Below, piece by piece: positions 1-5,017 of a stretch of 6,100 nucleotides of DNA. The notes under the pieces are model-generated. The model made no database searches, was not told the DNA's origin, and saw only the letters and a list, made by a program, of their open reading frames with translations. The DNA is from an uncultured Ruaniaceae bacterium. GTDB lineage: Bacteria > Actinomycetota > Actinomycetes > Actinomycetales > Beutenbergiaceae. The number at the start of each line of letters is the position of its first letter. Position 1 is the stretch's first letter. The position numbers were made by a program, and so were the translations under genes. Location of the stretch: NCBI GenBank assembly GCA_947251855.1, contig CAMXUZ010000174.1:1-6100 (forward strand), in the 5' to 3' direction.

Positions 1-300
1 GCCGTAGACGGCGAGCGCTTCGGTGAACCGATAGATCGTCGGGTCATGCGCCATCTCCCCCAGGCCCCCGCGGTACGGCTGACGCTGCAGCGCCCGCACC
101 GTTTCTTCATCGAGATCGAGGAGCTCCCCCACCCGGGTGGCTGCCGCTTCAGGCACGGGGTGGTTTCCCAGCAGCGCGGAAATGGTCCACTCCCGCGGTC
201 GGTCGATCGCTTCGGCGATATCCGCCCAGGTCAGGCCGGCGCGTTCCTTAGCGTCCCGAATCACTTCCGCGGCGCGGTCCTTGGCAGCATTAGCAGACAC
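1..300 (-). CDS. cynS: Cyanate hydratase (cyanase), C-terminus cut by the window edge
   Basis: Cyanase converts cyanate and bicarbonate to carbamate, which breaks down to ammonia and CO2. It is cytoplasmic, detoxifies cyanate and releases usable nitrogen. The first 100 codons are present, against about 150 residues in the whole family. The N-terminal part (about residues 5-75) is the helical, lambda-repressor-like domain with the family pattern LTWADIA...ISALLGNHPVP...VGELLDLDEE. It is followed by DPTIYRFTEALAVYG at 86-100, which begins the catalytic domain. Arg91 and Glu94 align with the catalytic Arg96 and Glu99 of the E. coli enzyme; the third catalytic residue (Ser122 there) lies beyond the window. 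The start is GTG at 300 because a perfect AGGAGG sits four bases upstream. An ATG at 302 is in another frame and does not give cyanase. The gene is divergent from a LysR-like protein, recalling the cynR/cynTS layout of E. coli. Confidence 0.95.
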   Translation of the reverse strand, partial: MSANAAKDRAAEVIRDAKERAGLTWADIAEAIDRPREWTISALLGNHPVPEAAATRVGELLDLDEETVRALQRQPYRGGLGEMAHDPTIYRFTEALAVYG

Positions 301-304
301 ATTT

Positions 305-310
305 CCTCCT
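305..310 (-). promoter_or_regulatory. Ribosome binding site of cynS
   Basis: Read on the minus strand this is AGGAGG, a perfect Shine-Dalgarno core, four bases before the GTG at 300. It decides the GTG start over the overlapping out-of-frame ATG. The spacer is slightly short. Confidence 0.8.
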
Positions 311-317
311 AAAAACG

Positions 318-333
318 ATGGCGAAGTTGCCAT
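318..333. repeat. Inverted repeat ATGGC-N6-GCCAT in the cynS leader
   Basis: A perfect 5-bp inverted repeat with a six-base centre lies between the putative cynS promoter and its ribosome binding site. It could be a regulator site (a T-N12-A variant of the LysR-type box) or a small leader hairpin. Its position next to a LysR-like gene is suggestive only, since a short repeat like this can arise by chance. Confidence 0.3.
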
Positions 334-338
334 TTCTA

Positions 339-366
339 AACCTATCGAAGGTGACGCGGCAAGCAA
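339..366 (-). promoter_or_regulatory. Possible cynS promoter
   Basis: On the minus strand there is TTGCTT (366-361), a 16-base spacer, then TAGGTT (344-339). That would put the transcript start near 332 and give a leader of about 30 bases. Both hexamers are only moderate matches to the housekeeping consensus. This is read by eye and is uncertain. Confidence 0.3.
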
Positions 367-418
367 AAACGTCAGAACCGCTCGCGGGGAAGGGACTCCG
401 GCCGCGGCGGCCGGTGGA

Positions 419-430
419 TACCATAGGGAA
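419..430 (+). promoter_or_regulatory. Possible -10 element for a leaderless transcript
   Basis: TACCAT (419-424) fits the TAnnnT -10 pattern and ends six bases before the ATG at 431, so transcription would start at or next to the start codon. No Shine-Dalgarno is found at a proper distance. No good -35 is visible. Confidence 0.4.
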
Positions 431-1159
431 ATGGAGACTCGCCCGCCCGCAGCGCCGTTTCGGCTGGGGATCGCCGAGGGCGTGATCCCTCGTAAATGGG
501 TGCGCCGATGGGGCGAACGGGTGCCGCAGGTTCCCCTCGATGTCGTCGCCCTCCCCGCTTCGGGCGGGGAAGCGCAGGTCCGGGCGGGTGCGGTGCACGC
601 CGGTCTCGTCCGCCTCCCGGTCGCGCCGGGGGAGGTGCCCGTGCACGCGATCCCGTTGTACGAAGAGGAACCGGTCGTCGTCGTGCCCACCGATCACTAC
701 CTGTGCGCGGCAGAGCGCGTGCAGACGGAGGACTTCGCCGAGGAAGTTGTGCTTCGCCCCCTCGACGGCGTTCATTGGCCCATCGAGCTCGGCAGGCCGC
801 CGCTAGAGCAGCCACGGGACGCCGAAGGAGCGGTCCAACTCGTTGCGGCGGGGGCCGGCGTGCTCGTCGTGCCCAAATCGATCGCGCGGCTGCACCATCG
901 AAAGGACCTCACCTATCGGGAGGTCACCGATCTGCCGGTGACCCCGGTCGGGTTGGTGTGGCCGGTCGAGGGGGCCCACGCGCTCATCGAGGAGCTCATC
1001 GGAATCGTCCGCGGCCGTACCCCCCGCTCCACCCGGGGCGTTGCCGCCGAGCCGCCCCGGAGGAAGAACGCGGCCGAGAAGGCCGCTGCCAGGCGAGAAT
1101 ACCTCGCGAACAAACGGGGCAGCCAGCAGCGGCGCCCGCCCCGGAAGCGGACGCGCTAG
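431..1159 (+). CDS. LysR-type substrate-binding-domain protein lacking a DNA-binding domain
   Basis: This is a 242-residue protein that reads as the effector-binding (periplasmic-binding-like) half of a LysR-type regulator. FRLGIAEGV opens the first strand (10-18). The segment around 50-60 (RAGAVHAGLVRLP) corresponds to the 'G.LD.ai.r.P' strand, followed by PLYEEEPVVVVPTDHYL (75-91) and a second lobe with VQLVAAGAGVLVVPKSIARL (135-154). The N-terminal winged helix that full LysR proteins carry is absent. The in-frame sequence upstream of 431 runs through the promoter region and antisense to cynS and shows no HTH. Residues 196-242 form a tail with 17 Arg/Lys in 47 residues, ending PPRKRTR, likely disordered and possibly able to bind nucleic acid. 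HTH-less proteins of this kind occur in actinobacteria, but I know no established function. It could act as a ligand sensor or a partner of another regulator. Divergence from cynS hints at a cyanate link, which is inference. The start is the ATG at 431, six bases after a -10-like TACCAT. Confidence 0.8.
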   Translation: METRPPAAPFRLGIAEGVIPRKWVRRWGERVPQVPLDVVALPASGGEAQVRAGAVHAGLVRLPVAPGEVPVHAIPLYEEEPVVVVPTDHYLCAAERVQTEDFAEEVVLRPLDGVHWPIELGRPPLEQPRDAEGAVQLVAAGAGVLVVPKSIARLHHRKDLTYREVTDLPVTPVGLVWPVEGAHALIEELIGIVRGRTPRSTRGVAAEPPRRKNAAEKAAARREYLANKRGSQQRRPPRKRTR

Positions 1160-1176
1160 CAGCGGGGCGGTAGCGG

Positions 1177-1629
1177 TTATGCCGGCGCGTTCGGAAGCGC
1201 CTGATGCGTTGCGATCGCGAGCCGGTTCCACACGTTGATCACGGAGATCGCCATGAGCACGTGCACGAGCGATTCCGAATCGAACTCTCCCGCCGCCTGG
1301 TTCCACACCTGCTCGGGAACGCCAGCCTCGCTGATGAGGGTGACTGCTTCGGTCAGGGCGAGCGCAGCCTGCTCCCGCGGCGTGAAGAAATCCGGGGCTT
1401 CTCGCCATGCCGAGAGGATGTCCAACCGGCGTTGATCCTCACCCGCCTGGCGTGCATCGCGCAGGTGCATGTCCAAACAGAACGCACACCCGTTGAGCTG
1501 CGATGCGCGAATCTTGATGAGCTCGTACAAGCCGCGATCCAGGCCACTGTTCTTCGCGTAGCTCTCCATCGCCAGCACGGCATGGGTCGCTTTCGGGTCC
1601 GTTTGAAAAATGTTCAGCCGTTCCGCCAT
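1177..1629 (-). CDS. Carboxymuconolactone decarboxylase / AhpD-like family protein
   Basis: A 150-residue all-helical protein of the AhpD/CMD superfamily. The diagnostic stretch is YELIKIRASQLNGC followed by AFCLDMHLRDARQAG (35-63). It holds the redox pair Cys48-x-x-Cys51 and His55, the E..C..C...H pattern of AhpD-type peroxidase/disulfide-reductase proteins. The C-terminal part (84-142, EQAALALTEAVTLI ... VINVWNRLAIATHQ) is the usual second helical half. Proteins with this pattern generally reduce peroxides or disulfides through the CxxC pair; the actual substrate and electron donor cannot be told. The start is the ATG at 1629 because AGGAG stands six bases before it. An upstream in-frame ATG at 1716 would add 29 residues not typical of the family. 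It is convergent with the LysR-like gene (17 bases between stops) and divergent from the membrane-protein gene, so it is probably transcribed alone. Confidence 0.9.
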   Translation of the reverse strand: MAERLNIFQTDPKATHAVLAMESYAKNSGLDRGLYELIKIRASQLNGCAFCLDMHLRDARQAGEDQRRLDILSAWREAPDFFTPREQAALALTEAVTLISEAGVPEQVWNQAAGEFDSESLVHVLMAISVINVWNRLAIATHQALPNAPA

Positions 1630-1710
1630 CTTCCTCTCCTCACTCTCGATCCCGTACGTTCCACACTTGCCCGGTCGGCGCGCGATGACAAGGGGGGAAG
1701 GTGGCGCCGT

Positions 1711-1722
1711 TATCATTCACGA
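1711..1722 (+). promoter_or_regulatory. Possible -10 element for a leaderless transcript
   Basis: TATCAT (1711-1716) is a good -10 match and ends six bases before the ATG at 1723, the same geometry as at 419-431. A -35-like ATGACA lies at 1685-1690, but its 20-base spacing is long. There is no Shine-Dalgarno before the ATG. Confidence 0.45.
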
Positions 1723-2358
1723 ATGAGCAAACGCGAGGATGACATCCCCCGGGAGCGCGGCGCCGCAGGAAACGAGCGACGGATCCACGCCTGGGCCGCG
1801 GCGTGGGGGTTGGCGGAAGGGACGTTCTTCTTCATCGTTCCGGACGTGTGGCTGAGCTGGGTCGCGCTGCGGAGGGCGCGCACTGCCCGCAAGGCGGCCC
1901 TCAGTGCCCTCGCGGGAGCACTCGTCGGTGGGGCGCTCGTTCACGGGTGGGCGCGCCGCGCGGAGGCGGACGCGACTCGCGCGTGGCTGCTTCGAGTACC
2001 GGCGATCACTCCGGAAATGATTGCGGAGGTCGAAGCCGGACTTGAGCGAGGGATGCACACGATGGTGCTGGGTCCGCTGCGGGGGATCCCATACAAGATC
2101 TACGCCCGCACCGCCGGCACCCGGGGCGAATCCCTGGGCGCCTTCCTTTCCTGGTCGGTCCCCGCGCGTCTTCCCCGGTTCCTGCTGCTTCCCGCCGCGA
2201 CCCAGGCATTCACGACGGCAGGGCGCAAACTGCTCGGCGGTGCGCATCCCCGCCTGGAACAGGCGATGCACCTGCTCGCGTGGGGCGCGTTCTACACGTG
2301 GTACTTCAGGCACACGGGGGTCTTCGCCAGCAAGCGGGGGCGGCGTCGGCGCCGCTGA
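1723..2358 (+). CDS. Integral membrane protein of unknown function
   Basis: A 211-residue protein I do not recognise with certainty. A polar, charged N-terminus (1-20) is followed by hydrophobic stretches at about 21-48 (AWGLAEGTFFFIVPDVWLSW), 58-76 (a Gly/Ala-rich segment), 138-165 (LGAFLSWSVPARLPRFLLLP) and 182-201 (LLAWGAFYTWYF), suggesting three or four membrane passages. A soluble helical stretch (80-115) and a conserved-looking GPLRGIPYKIYA motif (117-128) lie between them. The AEGTFFFIVPD...GALVGG pattern is faintly reminiscent of YqaA/DedA-like (SNARE-associated) membrane proteins, but that is a guess. The C-terminus is KRGRRRRR, a strongly positive end that would favour the cytoplasm. 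The start at 1723 is supported by a -10-like TATCAT six bases upstream. Its stop is only two bases from the stop of the convergent GntR gene. Confidence 0.7.
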   Translation: MSKREDDIPRERGAAGNERRIHAWAAAWGLAEGTFFFIVPDVWLSWVALRRARTARKAALSALAGALVGGALVHGWARRAEADATRAWLLRVPAITPEMIAEVEAGLERGMHTMVLGPLRGIPYKIYARTAGTRGESLGAFLSWSVPARLPRFLLLPAATQAFTTAGRKLLGGAHPRLEQAMHLLAWGAFYTWYFRHTGVFASKRGRRRRR

Positions 2359-2360
2359 AG

Positions 2361-3110
2361 CTACTGCAGCCGGCCGATAGGCTCGACGGGCGGAGGTGCG
2401 TCGTCGGGAGAGGCCTCCACCGTGTCGATCCCCCGCGCGGCCCCCGTGAGGCGTTCGACCGCCTCACCGAACTGGGCTCGGAGGGCCGAAACCGCTGCGT
2501 CAGCGTCTCCGGCGGCGAGGGCGGAGAGGAGGTCCCGGTACGTCGGCGAAACTGAGCGCCGAACGGTGTAGCCGCTGGGGTGGCTGAAGGTCGCGATCCG
2601 GGTTTCGATGACGAGGGTCGCCATGTACCCCGAGAGGCGCAGGCTGCCCGCCTCGTCAACAAGGGCCTGGTGGAAGGCGAGGTCGGCGTTCCCGATCGCC
2701 CGAGCGTCCTCACCCCTACTCGCCTCCTCAAGGTCCTTCAGCATCGTCTCGAGCGCAGCAATGACCGCCGGGTGAGGGTCGGCGGAAATGACGCGGATCG
2801 CTTCGCCTTCGACCGCGATGCGTGCCCGGTAGAGATCCCCCACGTGCGCCGGGTCGATCCGGGTCACGTGAAGGCCCCGGCCGGGTTGGGGAGTGAGGAG
2901 TCCCTCTTGCACGAGCCGCTGGGTGGCTTCGCGCAGCGGGCTGCGGCTCACCCCGAGCTGTGAGGCGATCTCGATCTCCACTATCGGCGCGCCCACGGGT
3001 AAAGCACCGGAAAAAATTGCGTTGCGTAACTCCACGGCAATGAGATCGACAGTGGATGGCCGTGCGACCCGGAACACGGAAGCTCGCGGGACCCGAGAGT
3101 GGGTCGTCAT
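2361..3110 (-). CDS. GntR-family transcriptional regulator, FadR/FCD subfamily
   Basis: A 249-residue cytoplasmic regulator. The N-terminal winged helix-turn-helix covers about 19-86. It contains VDLIAVELRNAIFSGALPVG, then the typical IASQLGVSRSPLREATQRL recognition region (48-66) and the wing EGLLTPQPGRGLHVT (69-83). The helical FCD ligand-binding domain follows (about 90-225). Asp143 and His147 (DLAFH) match the D-x-x-x-H start of the FCD metal site, but the later two usual histidines appear replaced by Tyr191 and Gln213. The last 20 residues are Pro/Asp-rich and probably flexible. The start is the ATG at 3110, since GGAGGA lies seven bases upstream; ATG 3125 would place that Shine-Dalgarno inside the gene. 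It is divergent from the ehuBCDA importer operon, so it most likely represses or otherwise controls that operon and itself. The inducer is unknown; ectoine or a breakdown product is a reasonable guess. Confidence 0.93.
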   Translation of the reverse strand: MTTHSRVPRASVFRVARPSTVDLIAVELRNAIFSGALPVGAPIVEIEIASQLGVSRSPLREATQRLVQEGLLTPQPGRGLHVTRIDPAHVGDLYRARIAVEGEAIRVISADPHPAVIAALETMLKDLEEASRGEDARAIGNADLAFHQALVDEAGSLRLSGYMATLVIETRIATFSHPSGYTVRRSVSPTYRDLLSALAAGDADAAVSALRAQFGEAVERLTGAARGIDTVEASPDDAPPPVEPIGRLQ

Positions 3111-3117
3111 CTCATTC

Positions 3118-3123
3118 TCCTCC
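3118..3123 (-). promoter_or_regulatory. Ribosome binding site of the GntR regulator gene
   Basis: Reads GGAGGA on the minus strand, seven bases before the ATG at 3110. This fixes that ATG as the start rather than the in-frame ATG at 3125. Confidence 0.8.
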
Positions 3124-3218
3124 ATCCCAACGTGGCTGTGAGCTGCGCAAATGCGGGGCTCCGAGGCGCCTTCGCCAAAAGCGGGCCCAACCTTTCGCGG
3201 GTTCCCGGGCGCGTACAC

Positions 3219-3248
3219 ACCATAACAATCCTGTATACAAACATACAA
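3219..3248 (-). promoter_or_regulatory. Possible promoter of the GntR regulator gene
   Basis: On the minus strand TTGTAT (3248-3243) and TATGGT (3224-3219) are 18 bases apart. The TGTATACA palindrome falls in the spacer, which would suit autoregulation. Found by eye; the transcript start would be near 3212. Confidence 0.4.
3231..3240. promoter_or_regulatory. Candidate GntR operator (TGTATACA palindrome)
   Basis: CTGTATACAA contains the perfect 8-bp palindrome TGTATACA (3232-3239), which fits the GTM-N0-1-KAC core of FadR/FCD-type operators. It lies between the -35 and -10 of the putative minus-strand regulator promoter and overlaps the -35 position of a putative ehuB promoter, so one bound dimer could control both. 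A partial copy, CTGTACGAA, starts at 3262, 31 bp (about three helical turns) downstream, and ATACAAAC/ATACAATC form a direct repeat at 3235-3250. Confidence 0.55.
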
Positions 3249-3259
3249 TCTGCTAATCT
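3231..3259 (+). promoter_or_regulatory. Possible promoter of the ehuBCDA operon
   Basis: TAATCT (3254-3259) is a good -10 match. CTGTAT (3231-3236) is a poor -35 at 17-base spacing and coincides with the operator candidate. A start near 3266 would give a leader of roughly 95 bases. An alternative -10 is GATACT at 3285-3290. Confidence 0.4.
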
Positions 3260-3306
3260 GCCTGTACGAAAGTCTGGTTTTGTGGATACTGTGGTCCATG
3301 GCCATC

Positions 3307-3339
3307 CACGGAATCGCCAAGATTTGGTCAACTTCCGTG
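3307..3339 (+). other. Hairpin in the ehuB leader
   Basis: A perfect 7-bp inverted repeat, CACGGAA (3307-3313) and TTCCGTG (3333-3339), encloses a second perfect stem, CCAA (3317-3320) and TTGG (3324-3327), with a three-base loop. In RNA this gives a two-part hairpin that ends 11 bases before the AGAGGA ribosome binding site (3351-3356). It lacks a following U-run, so it is not an intrinsic terminator. It may stabilise the message, tune translation or serve as a DNA site. Confidence 0.5.
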
Positions 3340-3361
3340 AAGCAACCTAGAGAGGAACACA

Positions 3362-4267
3362 ATGACTATGCGACGCAAAGCAAGTCTCGCGGCGGCGGCC
3401 GCGCTCGCGCTCGGACTCATGACCGCCTGTGGTGATTCCGGGGGTGAAGGTGGCGGCAACGGCGATACCGGTGCCGACGAGGGAATGAACACCCTCGAGC
3501 GAATCCAAGAAGAAGGCAAGGTCGTTCTCGCAGTTGCTGAGGAGCGCCCCTACTCCTGGATCGAGGACGGCGAAGGCACGGGCGCGACCGTAGACATGCA
3601 CCGAGAGATCTTCGGCAACCTGGGCGTCGACGAGGTCGAGGTGGTCGAGGTCGATTGGAACGCCCTGATTCCGGGCCTCAACGCGGAGCGCTACGACGCG
3701 GTCAGTGCCGGGATGTCGATCCTTCCGGAGCGGTGCGCAGAAGCGGCGTTCTCGGACCCGGAGATCATGTACACCACCACGCTGATGGTTCCTGAAGGAA
3801 ACCCGAAGAACCTTTCCGACCTCGACTCCGTGGTGCAGGCCGGAGATGACGTGCACCTCGCCGTCCTCGCCGGTGGAATCGAAGACGGCTACGCCGACTC
3901 CTTGGGCATCGATGACACCACCAAGGTGGACAACGCTCAAGACGGAATGGACGTCGTCGCCAGCGGCCGTGCGGACGCGTTCGCGATGACCGCGATCTCG
4001 CTCAACTGGATGGTCGACAACAACCCGGATTCCGGTGTGGAGACGACGGAAGCATTCCAGGCCGTCATTGACGGTGAGCCCGACGTCGGCGCCGGTTCCA
4101 CCGTGTTCCGCAAGGCAGACACCGAGCTCCTCGATGCGTACAACGAAGAGCTCGCCAAGATCACCGGTGACGTCGACAAGTACATGGAAATCGTCGGCGA
4201 CTACGGCTTCACCGAGGAGAACCTTCCTCCTGAAGACCTCACCACTGAGGAACTCTGCACTGAGTAA
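3362..4267 (+). CDS. ehuB: Ectoine/hydroxyectoine ABC transporter substrate-binding lipoprotein
   Basis: A 301-residue family 3 solute-binding protein that captures substrate outside the membrane and delivers it to EhuC/EhuD. The signal sequence (MRRK then Ala/Leu-rich) ends in the lipobox LMTAC with lipidated Cys23, followed by a Gly/acidic linker (24-41). The two-lobe domain starts with EEGKVVLAVAEERPYSW (50-66). Landmarks typical of EhuB are NALIPGLNAERYDAVSAG (100-117), PERC (122-125), FSDPEIMYTTTLMVPEGNPK (130-149), an FRKADTELLDAYNEEL segment and the C-terminal YGFTEENLP...EELC. Aligned from memory with Sinorhizobium meliloti EhuB, Glu61, Tyr64, Trp99 and Arg124 sit at the ligand-contact positions Glu21, Phe24, Tyr60 and Arg85; Ser119 sits where Phe80 would be. 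The mature protein is very acidic (about 60 Asp/Glu against about 13 Lys/Arg). AGAGGA five bases upstream supports the ATG at 3362 over that at 3368. Substrate is by similarity; another polar osmolyte or amino acid is possible. Confidence 0.88.
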   Translation: MTMRRKASLAAAAALALGLMTACGDSGGEGGGNGDTGADEGMNTLERIQEEGKVVLAVAEERPYSWIEDGEGTGATVDMHREIFGNLGVDEVEVVEVDWNALIPGLNAERYDAVSAGMSILPERCAEAAFSDPEIMYTTTLMVPEGNPKNLSDLDSVVQAGDDVHLAVLAGGIEDGYADSLGIDDTTKVDNAQDGMDVVASGRADAFAMTAISLNWMVDNNPDSGVETTEAFQAVIDGEPDVGAGSTVFRKADTELLDAYNEELAKITGDVDKYMEIVGDYGFTEENLPPEDLTTEELCTE

Positions 4268-4288
4268 GATCACCAGTTTCCTAGTCTC

Positions 4289-5017
4289 ATGCAAGACAAA
4301 CTCGACGCGTTAGAAGCGGCGCTGCCCAACATCACCAGTGGCTTCATGATCACCATGAAGCTCACGTTGGGCGGCGCGCTTCTCGCCCTTGTACTCGCCA
4401 TCATCCTGGGCCTGCTCGCCCGGATGAAGAACATCCTCATCAGGGGAACCGCCCGGTTCATCATCGAGTTCTTCCGAGGGACCTCCCTCGTCGTGCAGCT
4501 GTTCTGGGCGTATTATGTCCTGCCCATCCTGCTCGACATCAAACTCGATTCCATGCTCGTGGGGATACTCGCGCTCGGATTCAACTATGGTGCCTACGCC
4601 GCTGAAGTGGTGCGCGGATCGATCAACTCGGTGCCGACGGGCCAGTGGGAAGCAACCCAGGCGCTGAGCCTGGGCCGGTACAAGCGCATCTTCCGAGTGA
4701 TCTTTCCCCAAGCATGGGCATTGATGTTGCCATCGCTGGCCAACCTTCTCATCCAACTCCTCAAGGGAACCGCGGCGGTCTTCTTCATCGGCATGAACGA
4801 CCTCATGTGGGCGACGGATAAGCTCCGGATCAGCGCCGGTACCTTCTTCGCCTACACGGTCGGGCTGCTGCTGTACTTCGGTATCGCCTACGTTCTCACG
4901 CTAGTTATGAACGCTCTTGAAGTTCGCGCCAAACACCGTCTCGGCCAAGGCCAGTCGCTCAAGGATCTCCTGAGCTTCAAGAAGGTCGGGACCTCTCGAG
5001 AGGCAGGTGTGGCATGA
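4289..5017 (+). CDS. ehuC: Ectoine/hydroxyectoine ABC transporter permease EhuC
   Basis: A 242-residue inner-membrane permease of the polar amino acid (HisM/GlnP) class, which pairs with EhuD to form the channel. Hydrophobic helices are visible at about 18-44, 55-82, 89-108, 146-168 and 185-210. The family signature FFRGTSLVVQLFW is at 61-73. The cytoplasmic EAA loop that contacts the ATPase is EATQALSLGRYKRIFRVIFPQA (121-142), with Ser127 where the usual EAA Gly falls. The C-terminal tail (211-242) is basic and soluble. It starts 21 bases after the ehuB stop and in the same frame. ATG 4289 is the first possible start after that stop, yet no Shine-Dalgarno precedes it, so translation may depend on ribosomes finishing ehuB. 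Its TGA overlaps the ehuD ATG. The assignment to EhuC rather than another amino acid permease rests on order and on the partner EhuB. Confidence 0.9.
   Translation: MQDKLDALEAALPNITSGFMITMKLTLGGALLALVLAIILGLLARMKNILIRGTARFIIEFFRGTSLVVQLFWAYYVLPILLDIKLDSMLVGILALGFNYGAYAAEVVRGSINSVPTGQWEATQALSLGRYKRIFRVIFPQAWALMLPSLANLLIQLLKGTAAVFFIGMNDLMWATDKLRISAGTFFAYTVGLLLYFGIAYVLTLVMNALEVRAKHRLGQGQSLKDLLSFKKVGTSREAGVA

Noticed and set aside
137..430. Upstream extension of the LysR-like frame to an ATG at 137
   Set aside because: It would run antisense through cynS and the divergent promoter region, adds no recognisable domain, and the ATG at 431 has a promoter-like -10 in front.
1154..1175. CGCTA/TAGCG inverted repeat between the convergent LysR-like and CMD genes
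   Set aside because: Only five base pairs with a 12-base loop and no T-run, too weak to call a terminator.
1630..1716. 29-residue N-terminal extension of the CMD-like protein
   Set aside because: The strong AGGAG six bases before the ATG at 1629 and the normal family length support the shorter form.
2346..2377. TCGGC/GCCGA inverted repeat at the membrane-protein/GntR junction
   Set aside because: Only five pairs around a long loop, no T-run; expected by chance in GC-rich DNA.
3285..3290. GATACT as the ehuB -10 element
   Set aside because: The upstream -35 at the right spacing is poor and TAATCT at 3254 matches better, though it is not excluded.
3111..3362. In-frame N-terminal extension of the GntR regulator to 3362
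   Set aside because: It would code through the shared control region, and the GGAGGA at 3118-3123 points to the ATG at 3110.
3347..4294. A 315-codon open frame on the minus strand opposite ehuB
   Set aside because: It is the mirror of a strongly GC3-biased gene, and the product shows no recognisable family; ehuB is unmistakable on the other strand.
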